Shown piece after piece: positions 60,301-63,960 of a stretch of DNA of 64,000 nt. The notes under the pieces were generated by a model, which worked only from the letters and a program-made list of their open reading frames with translations, had not been told where the DNA came from and searched no databases. Position numbers and translations under genes: made by a program. The stretch spans positions 56,242,089-56,306,088 of the forward strand of contig CM037777.1 in NCBI GenBank assembly GCA_021229015.1, given 5' to 3'. This DNA comes from Solen grandis. Taxonomy: Eukaryota > Mollusca > Bivalvia > Adapedonta > Solenidae. Within the stretch, counting starts at the first letter, position 1; each line of letters starts with the position of its first letter.

Positions 60301-62621
60301 TCACCTTTGCTTGTCCGATGTGTTGTTTTCTGAAGTTCTCCAAAGGTTTAATAAACTGGTCATTTGCTTTCTCCAGCTGAAATTAAAAAAAAATATATAT
60401 ATATATTTCACCAATAAAATAATGAATTTCATTTTCAAACAGTTTACAAGTTCTCACTAAGGCAACAAAGTCTTAATTCTGATAATAAGGTACAGTCAAA
60501 CTTGTATTTAGCAGCCACCAAAGGGACAGGCCACAAATGGCTGCTTAAGACAAGTTGGCTGCTTAAGACAAAATATATATGCAAAATGTATATATGCTTG
60601 CTTGTATGTATGTATGTATTTATTTTTACCTTTTTACATGTATATTATACCTATACACAAAGTCTTTCTCCCCACACCCCTTTCAATTTTTATCTCTTTC
60701 TCTTTCTGAGTCTTATACCAAGTAAATATTCAACTGATAAGCACATGTATGAATATATCAATAATAAACATGTATCTTAAAAAAAGTTAAATAACTCATA
60801 ACTGGGCAAGACACAGGACCTTGTTTTGATGTTGCGTCAAGAAACCAGCATCAACAGATATCGTTAAATTAACGTTGGGTGTTGTTCGCCATGATCTTTT
60901 TAGCTCTAAATTTTCGCTCTCTCAAACTCTTCAAGTAATTCCTGTTCTCTTTTTGAGATATTCTGGATCTGAGTCAAGCCATCGTTAAATTCAGCTGCGA
61001 TTATTCCCGAGCTATTCTCAGCTTCAGGAAGTTTCAGAACTTTCATTCTGTTTTCTAGCGTCAGACATTTTTGTTTAGACATGATGACATTACCGTTATG
61101 TTCTAAAAATTCCATTTTATATAACTAGCGATTTCTGGTTTTTAGCAGCAAACAGTCGATGTTCTTTGATCAAACAATTAATAAAAACACCTTTATAACT
61201 CTCAAAAGATAAAAGATGTCCACAATTATGCATTCATAATTCCAACATTAACACCGATCAGCGATCATCTAGTCAGCCGAGCAAATCGAACGTAGCAGAA
61301 TCGAGTGCATAACTCTTCATATACATGATGCGTATTTCATCAAACTTCAAACTATGCATAGATAAAAGGCAATTGGGAATAATTAAAACACTCATTGATG
61401 GTTGATTGGTTAAGCAATCCCTCGCAAACAGTGTGACGTTGGAAAAGTAAGTTTGCTAGCGGAAGTGTGCCAATTATGCCTGCGGGTTGGGAGCAGGGGA
61501 TTAATGGGCACGCATTCGGTGCGGGATCACACCAGCTGATTGACCACTAATTAGGACTCCTTTAAAGTATGATTATCCCCTTTTAAGGTGACCGCTGACC
61601 ACATATGACAAGTGACCACTTATTACACGACAATTAAAGAAGAATTTGCTCGGGAGGACCTGACATGACCGCTTACGTCATGGTGACCACTTAATACACT
61701 TGACTGCTATCACAAGTTTGACTGTACACATAAGGTGTAAGAATTTAAAATCTTCATGCTGATTAATATAGGTTTCTGCAGGATAGTTTGATTTTTTTTC
61801 TTTATTAAAACTACCATCATCATATATCCTATACAGTTCCAAATATTTTTACATGTAACATGTGAACTTTCCAATATCATTAATTAGAACAAAAATAATA
61901 AAACAGATTGAAATCATTTTGTGGGTTTATGTGTATGTAATGAACTATTCACTGCTTTAGTTAACCAAGTTGTGGTTTGAATACATATATTTGTAAAATG
62001 TCACAAACCAGAAATATCAATCAAGCAAAGCACTAATCTACACCATAGATTCCTATATATAGAGAAAACAATACAAGGTTTCTATAATAAGAAACACAGG
62101 TTTCTATATTTAGTAACATTGGTTTTGGAAAGAGATGAGACATAATTTATAAAATGAAGTCAGGACTTTGCAATTTGACAAATAGGTCAGTTTTTCCTTG
62201 GTATGGATTTCTCATCTCAATTGTACATATGAACATCTATATTCTGACTCATTAATCCAGCTGCTTCACAATCCAGCCTCATAGAAATGGACGCCGTGGT
62301 CCAGTGGTAACCTATCCATTTACAGATCCGAGGGTTGTGGGTTCGAACCGGCGTTAGAGGCAAGAATTCTTTACGACCTTCCCAGGCACAAAGTACTGGT
62401 CCAACCCAGGAACCGTCGAGAAGGATTAGCATAAGTTGTAAGAACTGGTTTCCCAAACAATGTAAAATAACTAAACTTTAAACTTAAACATAGAAATGGA
62501 CCAGATAAGGCTGGTTTAACACAGGTCCAATGTACTGATAGGAACATCCTGTAACGTACCATTCTTTCCCGTTCATCCTCAATACGACTCATCAGACTAC
62601 CAAACTCTTTAAGTGCTCCAG
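18237..62621 (-). CDS. ARHGAP26: GRAF-family Rho GTPase-activating protein (BAR-PH-RhoGAP-SH3), 24 exons visible, 5' end outside the window
   Basis: Exons (5' to 3'): 62560-62621, 60305-60376, 59486-59587, 56372-56482, 54349-54391, 53775-53836, 52639-52713, 43691-43766, 43115-43212, 42241-42338, 40558-40636, 39054-39087, 38555-38617, 38103-38265, 37399-37457, 36563-36668, 35156-35315, 34598-34862, 33777-33968, 31461-31511, 28732-28771, 21731-21844, 19399-19478, 18237-18328. All borders are GT/AG and every phase joins, giving 764 residues plus TGA. Domains by visible residue: BAR 1-175, PH about 182-300, RhoGAP about 304-487, Pro/Ser-rich linker 488-707, SH3 708-764. The RhoGAP arginine finger (GLYRVVG), the Lys of SAVKNYLR and the Asn of TVANLG are all present. 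In vertebrates GRAF proteins stimulate GTP hydrolysis on RhoA/Cdc42, shape membranes through BAR-PH, act in clathrin-independent endocytosis and bind focal adhesion kinase through SH3. Oligophrenin-1 lacks the SH3, so the SH3 favours the ARHGAP26/10/42 branch; which paralogue cannot be told. The start codon and about 90-100 residues are missing at the right edge. Confidence 0.95.
18393..18969 (+). mobile_element. tandem-core element, second family, copy 1
   Basis: Begins ACAAGTAACTGGTGTTGTAT, then AGTCCCCTACCGG, a core unit (CCATATTTTCACTATTTCCG... ACCATAGCAACC...) and (GACA/GACG)n. It ends in an imperfect hairpin AGTCCCCTCCGGTGT / ACACGGTAGGGGACT. It lies about 70 bp upstream, in transcription sense, of exon 24. 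Confidence 0.8.
19399..19478 (-). CDS. ARHGAP26: GRAF-like exon 23 (first half of SH3)
   Basis: An 80-nt exon, residues 708-734. [15 protein letters not shown] corresponds to the SH3 ALYDY/RT-loop region (ALYACKAEHDSELSF in human). Acceptor TTTTTAG, donor GTAAGT. Confidence 0.94.
19680..20540. repeat. tandem-core repeat, five units of about 155 bp
   Basis: GTGACCAAGTTTGGTAAAGA-like and CAATTCAAGGGCCATAACTC-like segments recur at about 155-bp spacing (AAGTTT near 19837, 20154, 20293, 20452). It ends at GTGGACGCTGCCCACCCAC (20498-20516), possibly an imperfect terminal hairpin (GTGG...CCAC). Same general layout as the elements at 16.4 and 50.9 kb. Confidence 0.75.
21731..21844 (-). CDS. ARHGAP26: GRAF-like exon 22 (Ser/Gly-rich linker, 114 nt)
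   Basis: Residues 670-707 ([16 protein letters not shown], then [15 protein letters not shown]). Serine/glycine-rich linker just before SH3. Both ends are phase 2, so this exon could also be skipped without a frameshift. Acceptor TTGGCAG, donor GTATTA. Confidence 0.82.
23420..23585 (+). repeat. tRNA-derived SINE, family 3
   Basis: GGTTGTGGGTTCAAATCC is a B-box, and the body AAGTACTGGTCCAACCCGGG is shared with the copy at 62.3 kb. Confidence 0.7.
24095..24165 (+). repeat. poly-C / low-complexity tracts
   Basis: Two C-runs (12-16 bases) separated by an A-rich spacer, followed by a CA repeat and a T-run. Confidence 0.9.
25013..25223 (+). mobile_element. TTAA-type MITE, family B, copy 1
   Basis: Terminal repeats CCCTTTACCTCATG...CATGAGGTAAAGGG-like, with an ATGAATATTCAT palindrome just inside the left end. 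The flanking TTAAs have decayed (GGAA / TTGA). Confidence 0.75.
25894..25976 (+). repeat. three tandem 27-bp units
   Basis: AATATGTCATAACATACAGT plus ACATGTG, three near-identical copies. Confidence 0.9.
27427..27605 (-). repeat. tRNA-derived SINE, family 1 (diverged)
   Basis: Keeps TATTTCAGTCATACAGTGATG, GCAAGCCAGCTGGA and a decayed tRNA-like head ending CACATGGGCCCC. Confidence 0.6.
27670..27883 (+). mobile_element. TTAA-type MITE, family B, copy 2
   Basis: CCCTTTACCTCAT at the left and ATGAGGTAATGGG at the right. The interior includes AGTCTGATCTGGGTCTGCTC. Outer flanks are CTAA/TAAT, so the TTAA is decayed. Confidence 0.7.
27954..28175 (+). mobile_element. TTAA-flanked MITE, family A, copy 3
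   Basis: Intact ends with TTAA on both sides. An internal deletion removes the GAAAACCACAGTTAAA segment found in other copies. It lies 70 bp from a family B copy. Confidence 0.92.
28732..28771 (-). CDS. ARHGAP26: GRAF-like exon 21 (40 nt)
   Basis: Residues 657-669 ([12 protein letters not shown]). Acceptor TCTTTCCAG, donor GTGAGT. Of the exons seen, only this one converts phase 1 into the phase 2 that exon 22 needs. Confidence 0.75.
28887..29120 (+). mobile_element. TTAA-flanked MITE, family A, copy 4
   Basis: Full-length with TTAA at 28883-28886 and 29121-29124, and a perfect core palindrome AGCCTGCGAGTTACTCGCAG at 29040-29059 extended on both sides. Confidence 0.93.
29929..30162 (+). mobile_element. 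TTAA-flanked MITE, family A, copy 5
   Basis: Full-length. The left target site has mutated to TTAC; the right keeps TTAA (30163-30166). Confidence 0.92.
31461..31511 (-). CDS. ARHGAP26: GRAF-like exon 20 (51 nt, possible cassette exon)
   Basis: Residues 640-656 ([16 protein letters not shown]). Acceptor TTCCTATAG, donor GTGAGT. Both ends are phase 1 and the length is a multiple of three, so skipping keeps the frame. No family homology is recognisable; the call rests on splice signals and phase. Confidence 0.7.
32190..32582. mobile_element. 393-bp element with about 75-bp terminal inverted repeats
   Basis: TTTAAAGCAAAGGTACCCG at the left (32190) matches the complement of GGGTACCTTTGATTTAAA at the right (32565-32582). 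The match continues inward through CTGCTGCC, an A/T tract and TCAATGACCTTATA / TATAAGGTCACTGA. No coding capacity. Confidence 0.75.
33777..33968 (-). CDS. ARHGAP26: GRAF-like exon 19 (Ser/Asn-rich linker)
   Basis: A 192-nt exon, residues 576-639 ([16 protein letters not shown], then [19 protein letters not shown]). It is low complexity and not conserved in sequence. It is supported by an open frame, GT/AG borders (acceptor ATCCACAG, donor GTGTGT) and matching phases. Confidence 0.85.
34598..34862 (-). CDS. ARHGAP26: GRAF-like exon 18 (proline-rich linker)
   Basis: The largest exon, 265 nt, residues 488-575. It begins [12 protein letters not shown] and is rich in Pro, Gly and Gln (for example APGPPTGHP and [10 protein letters not shown]). 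The segment is probably disordered and may carry SH3-binding motifs. Two possible donors sit next to each other; only the upstream one (exon ending GGCA, donor GTAGGT) joins in frame to the next exon. Confidence 0.9.
35156..35315 (-). CDS. ARHGAP26: GRAF-like exon 17 (end of RhoGAP)
   Basis: A 160-nt exon, residues 434-487. [16 protein letters not shown] contains the conserved Asn, and [12 protein letters not shown] and NIVIEILI are nearly identical to vertebrate GRAFs. Acceptor TTTCAG, donor GTGAGT. Confidence 0.97.
35812..36450 (+). mobile_element. tandem-core element, second family, copy 2
   Basis: Same start (ACAAGTAACTGGTGTTGTAT), AGTCCCCTACCGG, then three core units of about 150 bp (CCATATTTTCACTATTTCCG at about 35897, 36048 and 36199). 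After these come (GACA/GACG)n at 36359-36407 and a hairpin AGTCCCCTCCGGTGT-GA-ACACCGGTAGGGGACT at 36419-36450. Copy 1 at 18.4 kb has fewer core units. Confidence 0.85.
36563..36668 (-). CDS. ARHGAP26: GRAF-like exon 16 (RhoGAP)
   Basis: A 106-nt exon, residues 399-433 ([20 protein letters not shown]). It matches the HSLVHRLPEKNRQMLQLL segment of human ARHGAP26. Acceptor TTTCAG, donor GTAAGT. Confidence 0.94.
37006..37235 (+). repeat. tRNA-derived SINE, family 1, near full-length
   Basis: The head CCATGGCCGAGCGGTTACAG is a tRNA-Leu-like A-box region and GTGGGTTCGAATCCCGG a B-box. The body includes CCAGCTGGCTTGCGGTAGGT and ends GATGTCGCTATATGATTGAA. Opposite orientation to the other family 1 copies here. 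Confidence 0.85.
37399..37457 (-). CDS. ARHGAP26: GRAF-like exon 15 (RhoGAP)
   Basis: A 59-nt exon, residues 379-398 ([16 protein letters not shown]), the LPxPL motif of RhoGAP domains. Acceptor TTGCAG, donor GTGAGT. Confidence 0.94.
37590..37840 (-). repeat. SINE, family 2 (diverged)
   Basis: Shares CCTGGAACTACCCTTATATG and TGAGCTCCATGCAAGAGAGA with the family at 53.0-59.9 kb. Confidence 0.65.
38103..38265 (-). CDS. ARHGAP26: GRAF-like exon 14 (RhoGAP catalytic arginine)
   Basis: A 163-nt exon, residues 325-378. [12 protein letters not shown] carries the arginine finger (codon at 38240-38242), and [12 protein letters not shown] carries the conserved Lys. Both catalytic landmarks are intact, so GAP activity is expected. 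Acceptor TTGCAG, donor GTAAGG. Confidence 0.96.
38555..38617 (-). CDS. ARHGAP26: GRAF-like exon 13 (start of RhoGAP)
   Basis: A 63-nt exon, residues 304-324 ([19 protein letters not shown]), the first RhoGAP helix (LDSIGFSIIRKCI in human). Acceptor TTACAG, donor GTAAGT. Confidence 0.93.
38713..38947 (+). repeat. minisatellite, 35-bp unit, about 6.7 copies
   Basis: TCATTAAAACATCACCAACA then AGCAAGTTGGATATG, with only single-base differences between units. It is intronic, between exons 12 and 13. Confidence 0.95.
39054..39087 (-). CDS. ARHGAP26: GRAF-like exon 12 (PH-RhoGAP linker, 34 nt)
   Basis: A microexon-sized 34-nt exon, residues 293-303 ([11 protein letters not shown]), matching VYNSNKDS in the vertebrate linker. 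Acceptor GTTTCAG, donor GTAAGT. Both neighbouring phases require it. Confidence 0.88.
40220..40455 (-). repeat. tRNA-derived SINE, family 1
   Basis: Complement of the 37.0-kb copy. It includes CGGGAATCGAACCCACGGGG (B-box side) and ends GGCCATGGAGGCCCC. Confidence 0.85.
40521..40550 (+). repeat. TGA/GAT trinucleotide repeat abutting the exon 11 donor
   Basis: About nine TGA units end a few bases from the exon 11 splice donor (GT at 40556-40557). In the transcript this reads GTAAGTTCATCATCAT... Confidence 0.95.
40558..40636 (-). CDS. ARHGAP26: GRAF-like exon 11 (PH C-terminal helix)
   Basis: A 79-nt exon, residues 266-292 ([20 protein letters not shown]), the conserved PH C-terminal helix with its Trp. 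Acceptor TTTCCAG. The donor GTAAGTT runs straight into a CAT trinucleotide repeat. Confidence 0.95.
42045..42135 (+). mobile_element. short hairpin-ended repeat, family 4
   Basis: GTGTTCTTTGGAACACATGT, then GTCACCT, a (GACA)n run, and CTTACAGCAGGTGACAC at the right end. Other copies are at 43463-43557, 48283-48405 and 55455-55572. Confidence 0.75.
42241..42338 (-). CDS. ARHGAP26: GRAF-like exon 10 (PH)
   Basis: A 98-nt exon, residues 234-265 ([19 protein letters not shown]), closely matching the family's LKSCTRRKTDSIEKRFC. Acceptor ATTCAG, donor GTAAGT, phase 2 end. Confidence 0.94.
42866..43099 (-). mobile_element. TTAA-flanked MITE, family A, copy 6, beside a splice donor
   Basis: Full-length with TTAA at 42862-42865 and 43100-43103. 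The right target site is only 11 bases from the last base of exon 9. Confidence 0.93.
43115..43212 (-). CDS. ARHGAP26: GRAF-like exon 9 (PH)
   Basis: A 98-nt exon, residues 201-233 ([21 protein letters not shown]), PH strands 2-4. Acceptor TTACAG, donor GTAAGT. A MITE target TTAA begins 12 bases inside the downstream intron. Confidence 0.93.
43463..43557 (+). mobile_element. hairpin-ended repeat, family 4
   Basis: GTGTCCTTTGGAACACATGT, GACAGACGGACAGACGACGG and TTACAGCAGGTGAC. Confidence 0.75.
43691..43766 (-). CDS. ARHGAP26: GRAF-like exon 8 (start of PH)
   Basis: A 76-nt exon, residues 176-200. It contains [13 protein letters not shown], the first strand of the PH domain. Acceptor TTTTCAG, donor GTAAGC. 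Confidence 0.92.
44425..45617 (+). repeat. minisatellite, 38-bp unit, about 31 copies
   Basis: Unit TATAATACACCCACCAGAAT plus TAAACTTCTATTTAACTA, with subtypes (ACTAACC for ACCCACC, TATATATC for TAAACTTC) interspersed. Units become shorter and more degenerate from about 45400 onward. Intronic, between exons 7 and 8. Confidence 0.97.
45640..45860 (+). repeat. possible short interspersed repeat
   Basis: Shares GACAGGACATGA / GGACAGGACG and a pattern of C-rich then GGGGGTATAA with stretches at 41.95-42.01 and 59.27-59.40 kb. Family not assigned. Confidence 0.4.
46975..47165 (-). repeat. tRNA-derived SINE, family 1 (diverged)
   Basis: GTTTACCGTCACTACGACAG, TCATATAGTGATGTCCAGCT and GAGGCATCTGGGTAAAACCA correspond to the family 1 body. 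Confidence 0.7.
47630..47845 (+). mobile_element. TTAA-flanked MITE, family B, copy 3
   Basis: CCCTTTACCTCATG...CATGAGATAAAGGG with intact TTAA at 47626-47629 and 47846-47849. The interior has CAGGAGCTGTCTGATCAGGG, the sequence later found as the minisatellite unit at 57.7 kb. Confidence 0.85.
48175..48201 (+). repeat. AAT trinucleotide repeat
   Basis: About eight AAT units. Confidence 0.95.
48283..48405 (+). mobile_element. hairpin-ended repeat, family 4
   Basis: GTGTTCTTTGGAACACATGT, GTCACCTGCTGAAGC, (GACA)n and the near-palindrome GTGTCACCTCTGCTTACAGC-AGCTGACAC. Confidence 0.78.
49436..49663 (+). mobile_element. TTAA-type MITE, family B, copy 4
   Basis: CCCTTTTCCTCATGAATATTC at the left, ATGAGGTAAAGGG at the right. 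TTAA intact only on the right (49664-49667). The interior contains AGGAGCTGTCTGATCTGGGT. Confidence 0.8.
50315..50548 (-). mobile_element. TTAA-flanked MITE, family A, copy 7, with duplicated flank
   Basis: Full-length copy with TTAA on both sides. A 39-bp host segment (ending ACAATCTTGATTAA) occurs directly before it (50276-50314) and again from its right end (50548-50586). Confidence 0.93.
50874..51760 (+). mobile_element. tandem-core element, third family
   Basis: Starts AGAGCTGTCCATAAGACAGC-GCGCTCGACTTTTC. It contains four units of about 160-170 bp (GTATGAAAGGGGCATAACTT at about 51196, 51354 and 51525). A (GACGCC)n run follows at 51688-51714, and the element ends in the near-palindrome GCTCTCATTTTCTTCGAAAAGTCGAGC. 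Confidence 0.78.
51907..52375 (+). repeat. diverged tandem repeat, about 28-bp unit
   Basis: TGAAAGATACATCTTTCTTG-like units recur at 51915-52062 and again at 52235-52360, separated by about 170 bp of unrelated sequence. Intronic, upstream of exon 8 and downstream of exon 7. Confidence 0.75.
52639..52713 (-). CDS. ARHGAP26: GRAF-like exon 7 (end of BAR)
   Basis: A 75-nt phase-0 exon, residues 151-175 ([19 protein letters not shown]), the last BAR helix. Acceptor TTTTCAG, donor GTAAGT. The next intron, about 8.9 kb, is one of the largest here. Confidence 0.92.
52951..53262 (-). repeat. tRNA-derived SINE, family 2, near full-length
   Basis: Read on the minus strand it starts with a tRNA-like head: TTGGCCAAGTGGTTAGAG (A-box) and GTGGGTTCAATCCCTGG (B-box). 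The body contains the complement of TATATGCTGAGTGCAAAGCA and ends near CCACAGTATTTCAGG. A further fragment of the same family adjoins at 52905-52950. Confidence 0.8.
53263..53470 (-). repeat. SINE, family 2 (diverged, adjacent copy)
   Basis: Keeps GACCAACCAGTCTTGATACT, TGAGTACCAAGCACAAGGGA and CCAGGGATCCAACTCACAAA. Confidence 0.65.
53480..53715 (-). repeat. SINE, family 2 (diverged)
   Basis: Keeps GACATGACATCACACTCAGT-CACATCACCC and TGAGTGTCCAAGCAAAGGAG, then a weak B-box complement (GGGATTTGAACTCG). Confidence 0.55.
53775..53836 (-). CDS. ARHGAP26: GRAF-like exon 6 (BAR)
   Basis: A 62-nt exon, residues 130-150 ([16 protein letters not shown]). It completes the Gly codon of the previous exon. 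Acceptor TTGCAG, donor GTAAGA. Confidence 0.9.
54075..54290 (-). repeat. SINE, family 2 (partial)
   Basis: TTAACATCCAACCAACAATA, CAGTCCTGGAACTACTCTTA and TGAACACCAAGCAAGGGAGC. Confidence 0.7.
54349..54391 (-). CDS. ARHGAP26: GRAF-like exon 5 (BAR)
   Basis: A short 43-nt exon, residues 116-129 ([11 protein letters not shown]), equivalent to LAFLQGLFTFYHHG in human ARHGAP26. Acceptor TGTTTCAG, donor GTAAGT. It ends one base into a Gly codon. Confidence 0.9.
54990..55248 (-). repeat. tRNA-derived SINE, family 1, near full-length
   Basis: TTTACCGTCGCTTCGACAGT through ATTACAGGTGGAGGAAGACC to CTCTCGGCCATGGAGGCC, complementary to the 37.0-kb copy. Confidence 0.85.
55455..55572 (+). mobile_element. 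hairpin-ended repeat, family 4
   Basis: TGATCCTTGGAACACTTGC, ATCACCTGCTGAA, GACAGACAGATGATGG and GCTTACAGCAGGTGACAC. Confidence 0.7.
55858..55985 (+). repeat. tRNA-derived SINE, family 3 (diverged)
   Basis: GAAGGTTATGGGTTCAAACCC (B-box) followed by CTGCCAAGTACTGGTGCAAC. Confidence 0.55.
55993..56240 (-). repeat. SINE, family 2
   Basis: AAACATCCCACTAACAATAT, AGTGCTGCCACACTACAATA, CCTGGAACTACCCTTATATG and TTTTTACAACTTTGGTACAA. Confidence 0.75.
56372..56482 (-). CDS. ARHGAP26: GRAF-like exon 4 (BAR)
   Basis: A 111-nt phase-0 exon, residues 79-115. [13 protein letters not shown] is almost identical to the same segment of vertebrate GRAFs. Acceptor TTGTCAG, donor GTAAGT. A MITE lies about 34 bp upstream of the acceptor. 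Confidence 0.95.
56521..56753 (+). mobile_element. TTAA-flanked MITE, family A, copy 8, beside a splice acceptor
   Basis: Intact ends and TTAA sites (56517-56520, 56754-56757). The left target site is 34 bases upstream of exon 4 in transcript sense, within the usual branch-point region. Confidence 0.93.
57640..58850 (+). mobile_element. probable MITE family B copy expanded by an internal minisatellite
   Basis: The left boundary has CCTTTACTTCATATAGACTA and the right has TGAATATTCATGAGGTGAAGG, both resembling family B ends. Between them lies the 38-bp array derived from the family's GGAGCTGTCTGATCAGGG interior. Confidence 0.5.
57692..58553 (+). repeat. minisatellite, 38-bp unit, about 22 copies
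   Basis: Unit GGAGCTGTCTGATCAGGGAC plus TCCTCTACATCTCCTATA. Subtypes TATAGCTCC versus ACATCTCC and GGACT versus GGCCT are arranged in blocks. Each unit junction holds the palindrome CTCCTATAGGAG, so each repeat can form a hairpin. Intronic, between exons 3 and 4. Confidence 0.97.
58985..59115 (+). repeat. tRNA-derived SINE, family 3 (diverged)
   Basis: CTGTGGTCCAGTGCTAAAG resembles the family 3 A-box region, and CACAAAGTACTTGTTCAACC the body. Confidence 0.5.
59486..59587 (-). CDS. ARHGAP26: GRAF-like exon 3 (BAR)
   Basis: A 102-nt phase-0 exon, residues 45-78 ([12 protein letters not shown] and LSLKTK), the lysine-rich BAR arm. Acceptor CTGACAG, donor GTATGG. Confidence 0.92.
59648..59935 (-). 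repeat. SINE, family 2
   Basis: GATATAGTGCCGCCACACTG, GCACATGACATGATACCACA, CAGTCACATTATCCTGACAC and a tRNA-like end CTCTCGGCAAGGGAG. Confidence 0.75.
60305..60376 (-). CDS. ARHGAP26: GRAF-like exon 2 (BAR)
   Basis: A 72-nt phase-0 exon, residues 21-44, containing [17 protein letters not shown], the conserved BAR segment of the family. Acceptor TTTCAG, donor GTGATG. Confidence 0.92.
60493..61724. mobile_element. pogo/Tigger-like DNA transposon, non-autonomous, 1232 bp
   Basis: Inverted terminal repeats CAGTCAAACTTGT (60493-60505) and ACAAGTTTGACTG (61712-61724) are flanked by TA on both sides (60491-60492, 61725-61726), as expected for the pogo branch of Tc1/mariner. Subterminal repeats (GGCTGCTTAAGACA at the left, GTGACCACTTA at the right) lie inside. 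It carries a transposase fragment of the matching family. It sits in the intron between visible exons 1 and 2. Confidence 0.85.
60906..61115 (-). pseudogene. pogo/Tigger (CENP-B-like) transposase, N-terminal helix-turn-helix only
   Basis: 69 residues. [14 protein letters not shown], then [19 protein letters not shown] and [11 protein letters not shown], fit the N-terminal CENP-B/Tigger helix-turn-helix (LTLEEKIKVI... IAEEFGVGKTQIQNI). The frame stops right after it, so the second DNA-binding half and the DDE catalytic domain are missing. A second possible start (MSKQK) lies 33 bases inside. Confidence 0.8.
62286..62480 (+). repeat. tRNA-derived SINE, family 3, best copy
   Basis: GTGGTCCAGTGGTAACCTAT is an A-box region and GGTTGTGGGTTCGAACC a B-box. 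The body AAAGTACTGGTCCAACCCAG ends in TAAACTTTAAACTTAAAC. It lies 80 bp downstream, in transcript sense, of exon 1. Confidence 0.8.
62560..62621 (-). CDS. ARHGAP26: GRAF-like exon 1 of those visible (BAR)
   Basis: Encodes residues 1-20 of the visible protein, including [11 protein letters not shown], matching the BAR helix of GRAFs that reads LEDERIRM in human ARHGAP26. The acceptor is TTTTCAG and the donor GTACGT. The exon starts with two bases completing a codon from an upstream exon not in the window. Confidence 0.92.
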
Positions 62622-63401
62622 CTGAAAATAAAGAAACAGGTATTGTTAATATACATATTGTAAAACTACAAACTTATTTTGCATGCTTTATTAATTTAGC
62701 ATCTTTACAAAGTTTGTGGGTTCATACCGACCATGAAAGATGCTAAATTGTTAATTACAATACACACCATAAACTGTTAATATTGAAAAGTCAAGAAGAC
62801 TATGAACTTTTAAATCTGCAAAAAGGCTGGCCATCATTATTATGTGTGTACACAAGCATTTGTTAAAAGCAAACTAGCATTGCATAACAGAACTTAGATC
62901 ATAACAAAACACAACTATAATACATGTATAATTATATCATAAACCTAATATATACATACATAAACATACAAATGTATAAGCATTATCTGAATGGAAATAT
63001 TGACTGCATATATATTTGATATTTCAAGGATAATGAATAGATAGTGGTAACATCATCCTGTTAAAGTGATACAAAGATAATTGTATTAACACAGTTTTAT
63101 ACTCTCACTTTATAACAGGAAGAATAAAATCAATGAATGCTTTATATAACACTTGTAAGGGAAAATCTCTGGCCTCATATCTCATTATATTGCATACCAC
63201 AACATTGAGCATTTATTATTGTTAATCTGAGTACAAACAAAGCCTGAAATAAAATTTGATTTCCTTTTCTTTGTTGAAAGTATATTTCCTGAATGACATC
63301 CTTTTCAGCCCAAATGGCTGAATCTCATCCACTAAAACCATGCAGTACATCCACCAGGGTGTATTTTTCATTCAAATCAGCTCCATAATTTAAATCATTA
63401 A

Positions 63402-63635
63402 CCCTTTGCCTCATAGAGGAAACCATGAAAAGACCTATGCGAACAGCATAAAACCAGATCAGTTTGCGAGTAACTCACAGGCTGATCAGGTTTTCTGCTG
63501 TTTGCTGTTCCTCAGTGGTCTGGAAATGAGGACTTTATAATTAAATTTGGTACGGTTTAACTGTGGTTTTCTGCAGATCAGGCTTTATGTGATACCTATT
63601 GAGGGCGTCAAAATGAGTATATATGAGGGAAAGGG
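63402..63635 (-). mobile_element. TTAA-flanked MITE, family A, copy 9
   Basis: Ends CCCTTTGCCTCATAGAGG and TATATGAGGGAAAGGG, with TTAA at 63398-63401 and 63636-63639. The core palindrome is partly decayed (GTTTGCGAGTAACTCACAGG). Confidence 0.92.
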
Positions 63636-63719
63636 TTAAGAATGCTTCCACAAATGAGAAACTTGTCATCAAGTCATGATACATATAATAGTTTCCAGAG
63701 AGAAGAACTCAACATGAGC

Positions 63720-63960
63720 ACTGCATGATTCAAAATGAACCCAGGAGTTATGGCCCTTGATGAGAATGTAGCTCTTATGATAGTGAACATTAGTATGTGA
63801 AGCTTGATGACAGAAGGTTTAATAGGTATTACCAAGGTTTAAGTTTTTCAAAGTATTTTTTTTTAAGGGAGATAAATTTGTTCATAATGGACCTTAGAGT
63901 TATGGCCCTGGAAGGGAATGAAGCCCTTGTGATAGTGATGACCAAGATTTTTTTTTTTTC
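63720..63960 (-). repeat. tandem-core repeat fragment
   Basis: Two units contain GAGTTATGGCCCTTGATG and GAGTTATGGCCCTGGAAG, the complement of the motif found in the arrays at 19.7, 16.4 and 50.9 kb. It may continue past the right edge. A single unit also occurs at 33320-33410. Confidence 0.6.

Noticed and set aside
60502..60780. Plus-strand frame in the left part of the pogo-like element
   Set aside because: The product is low complexity ([13 protein letters not shown]) and resembles no transposase; the real fragment is on the minus strand.
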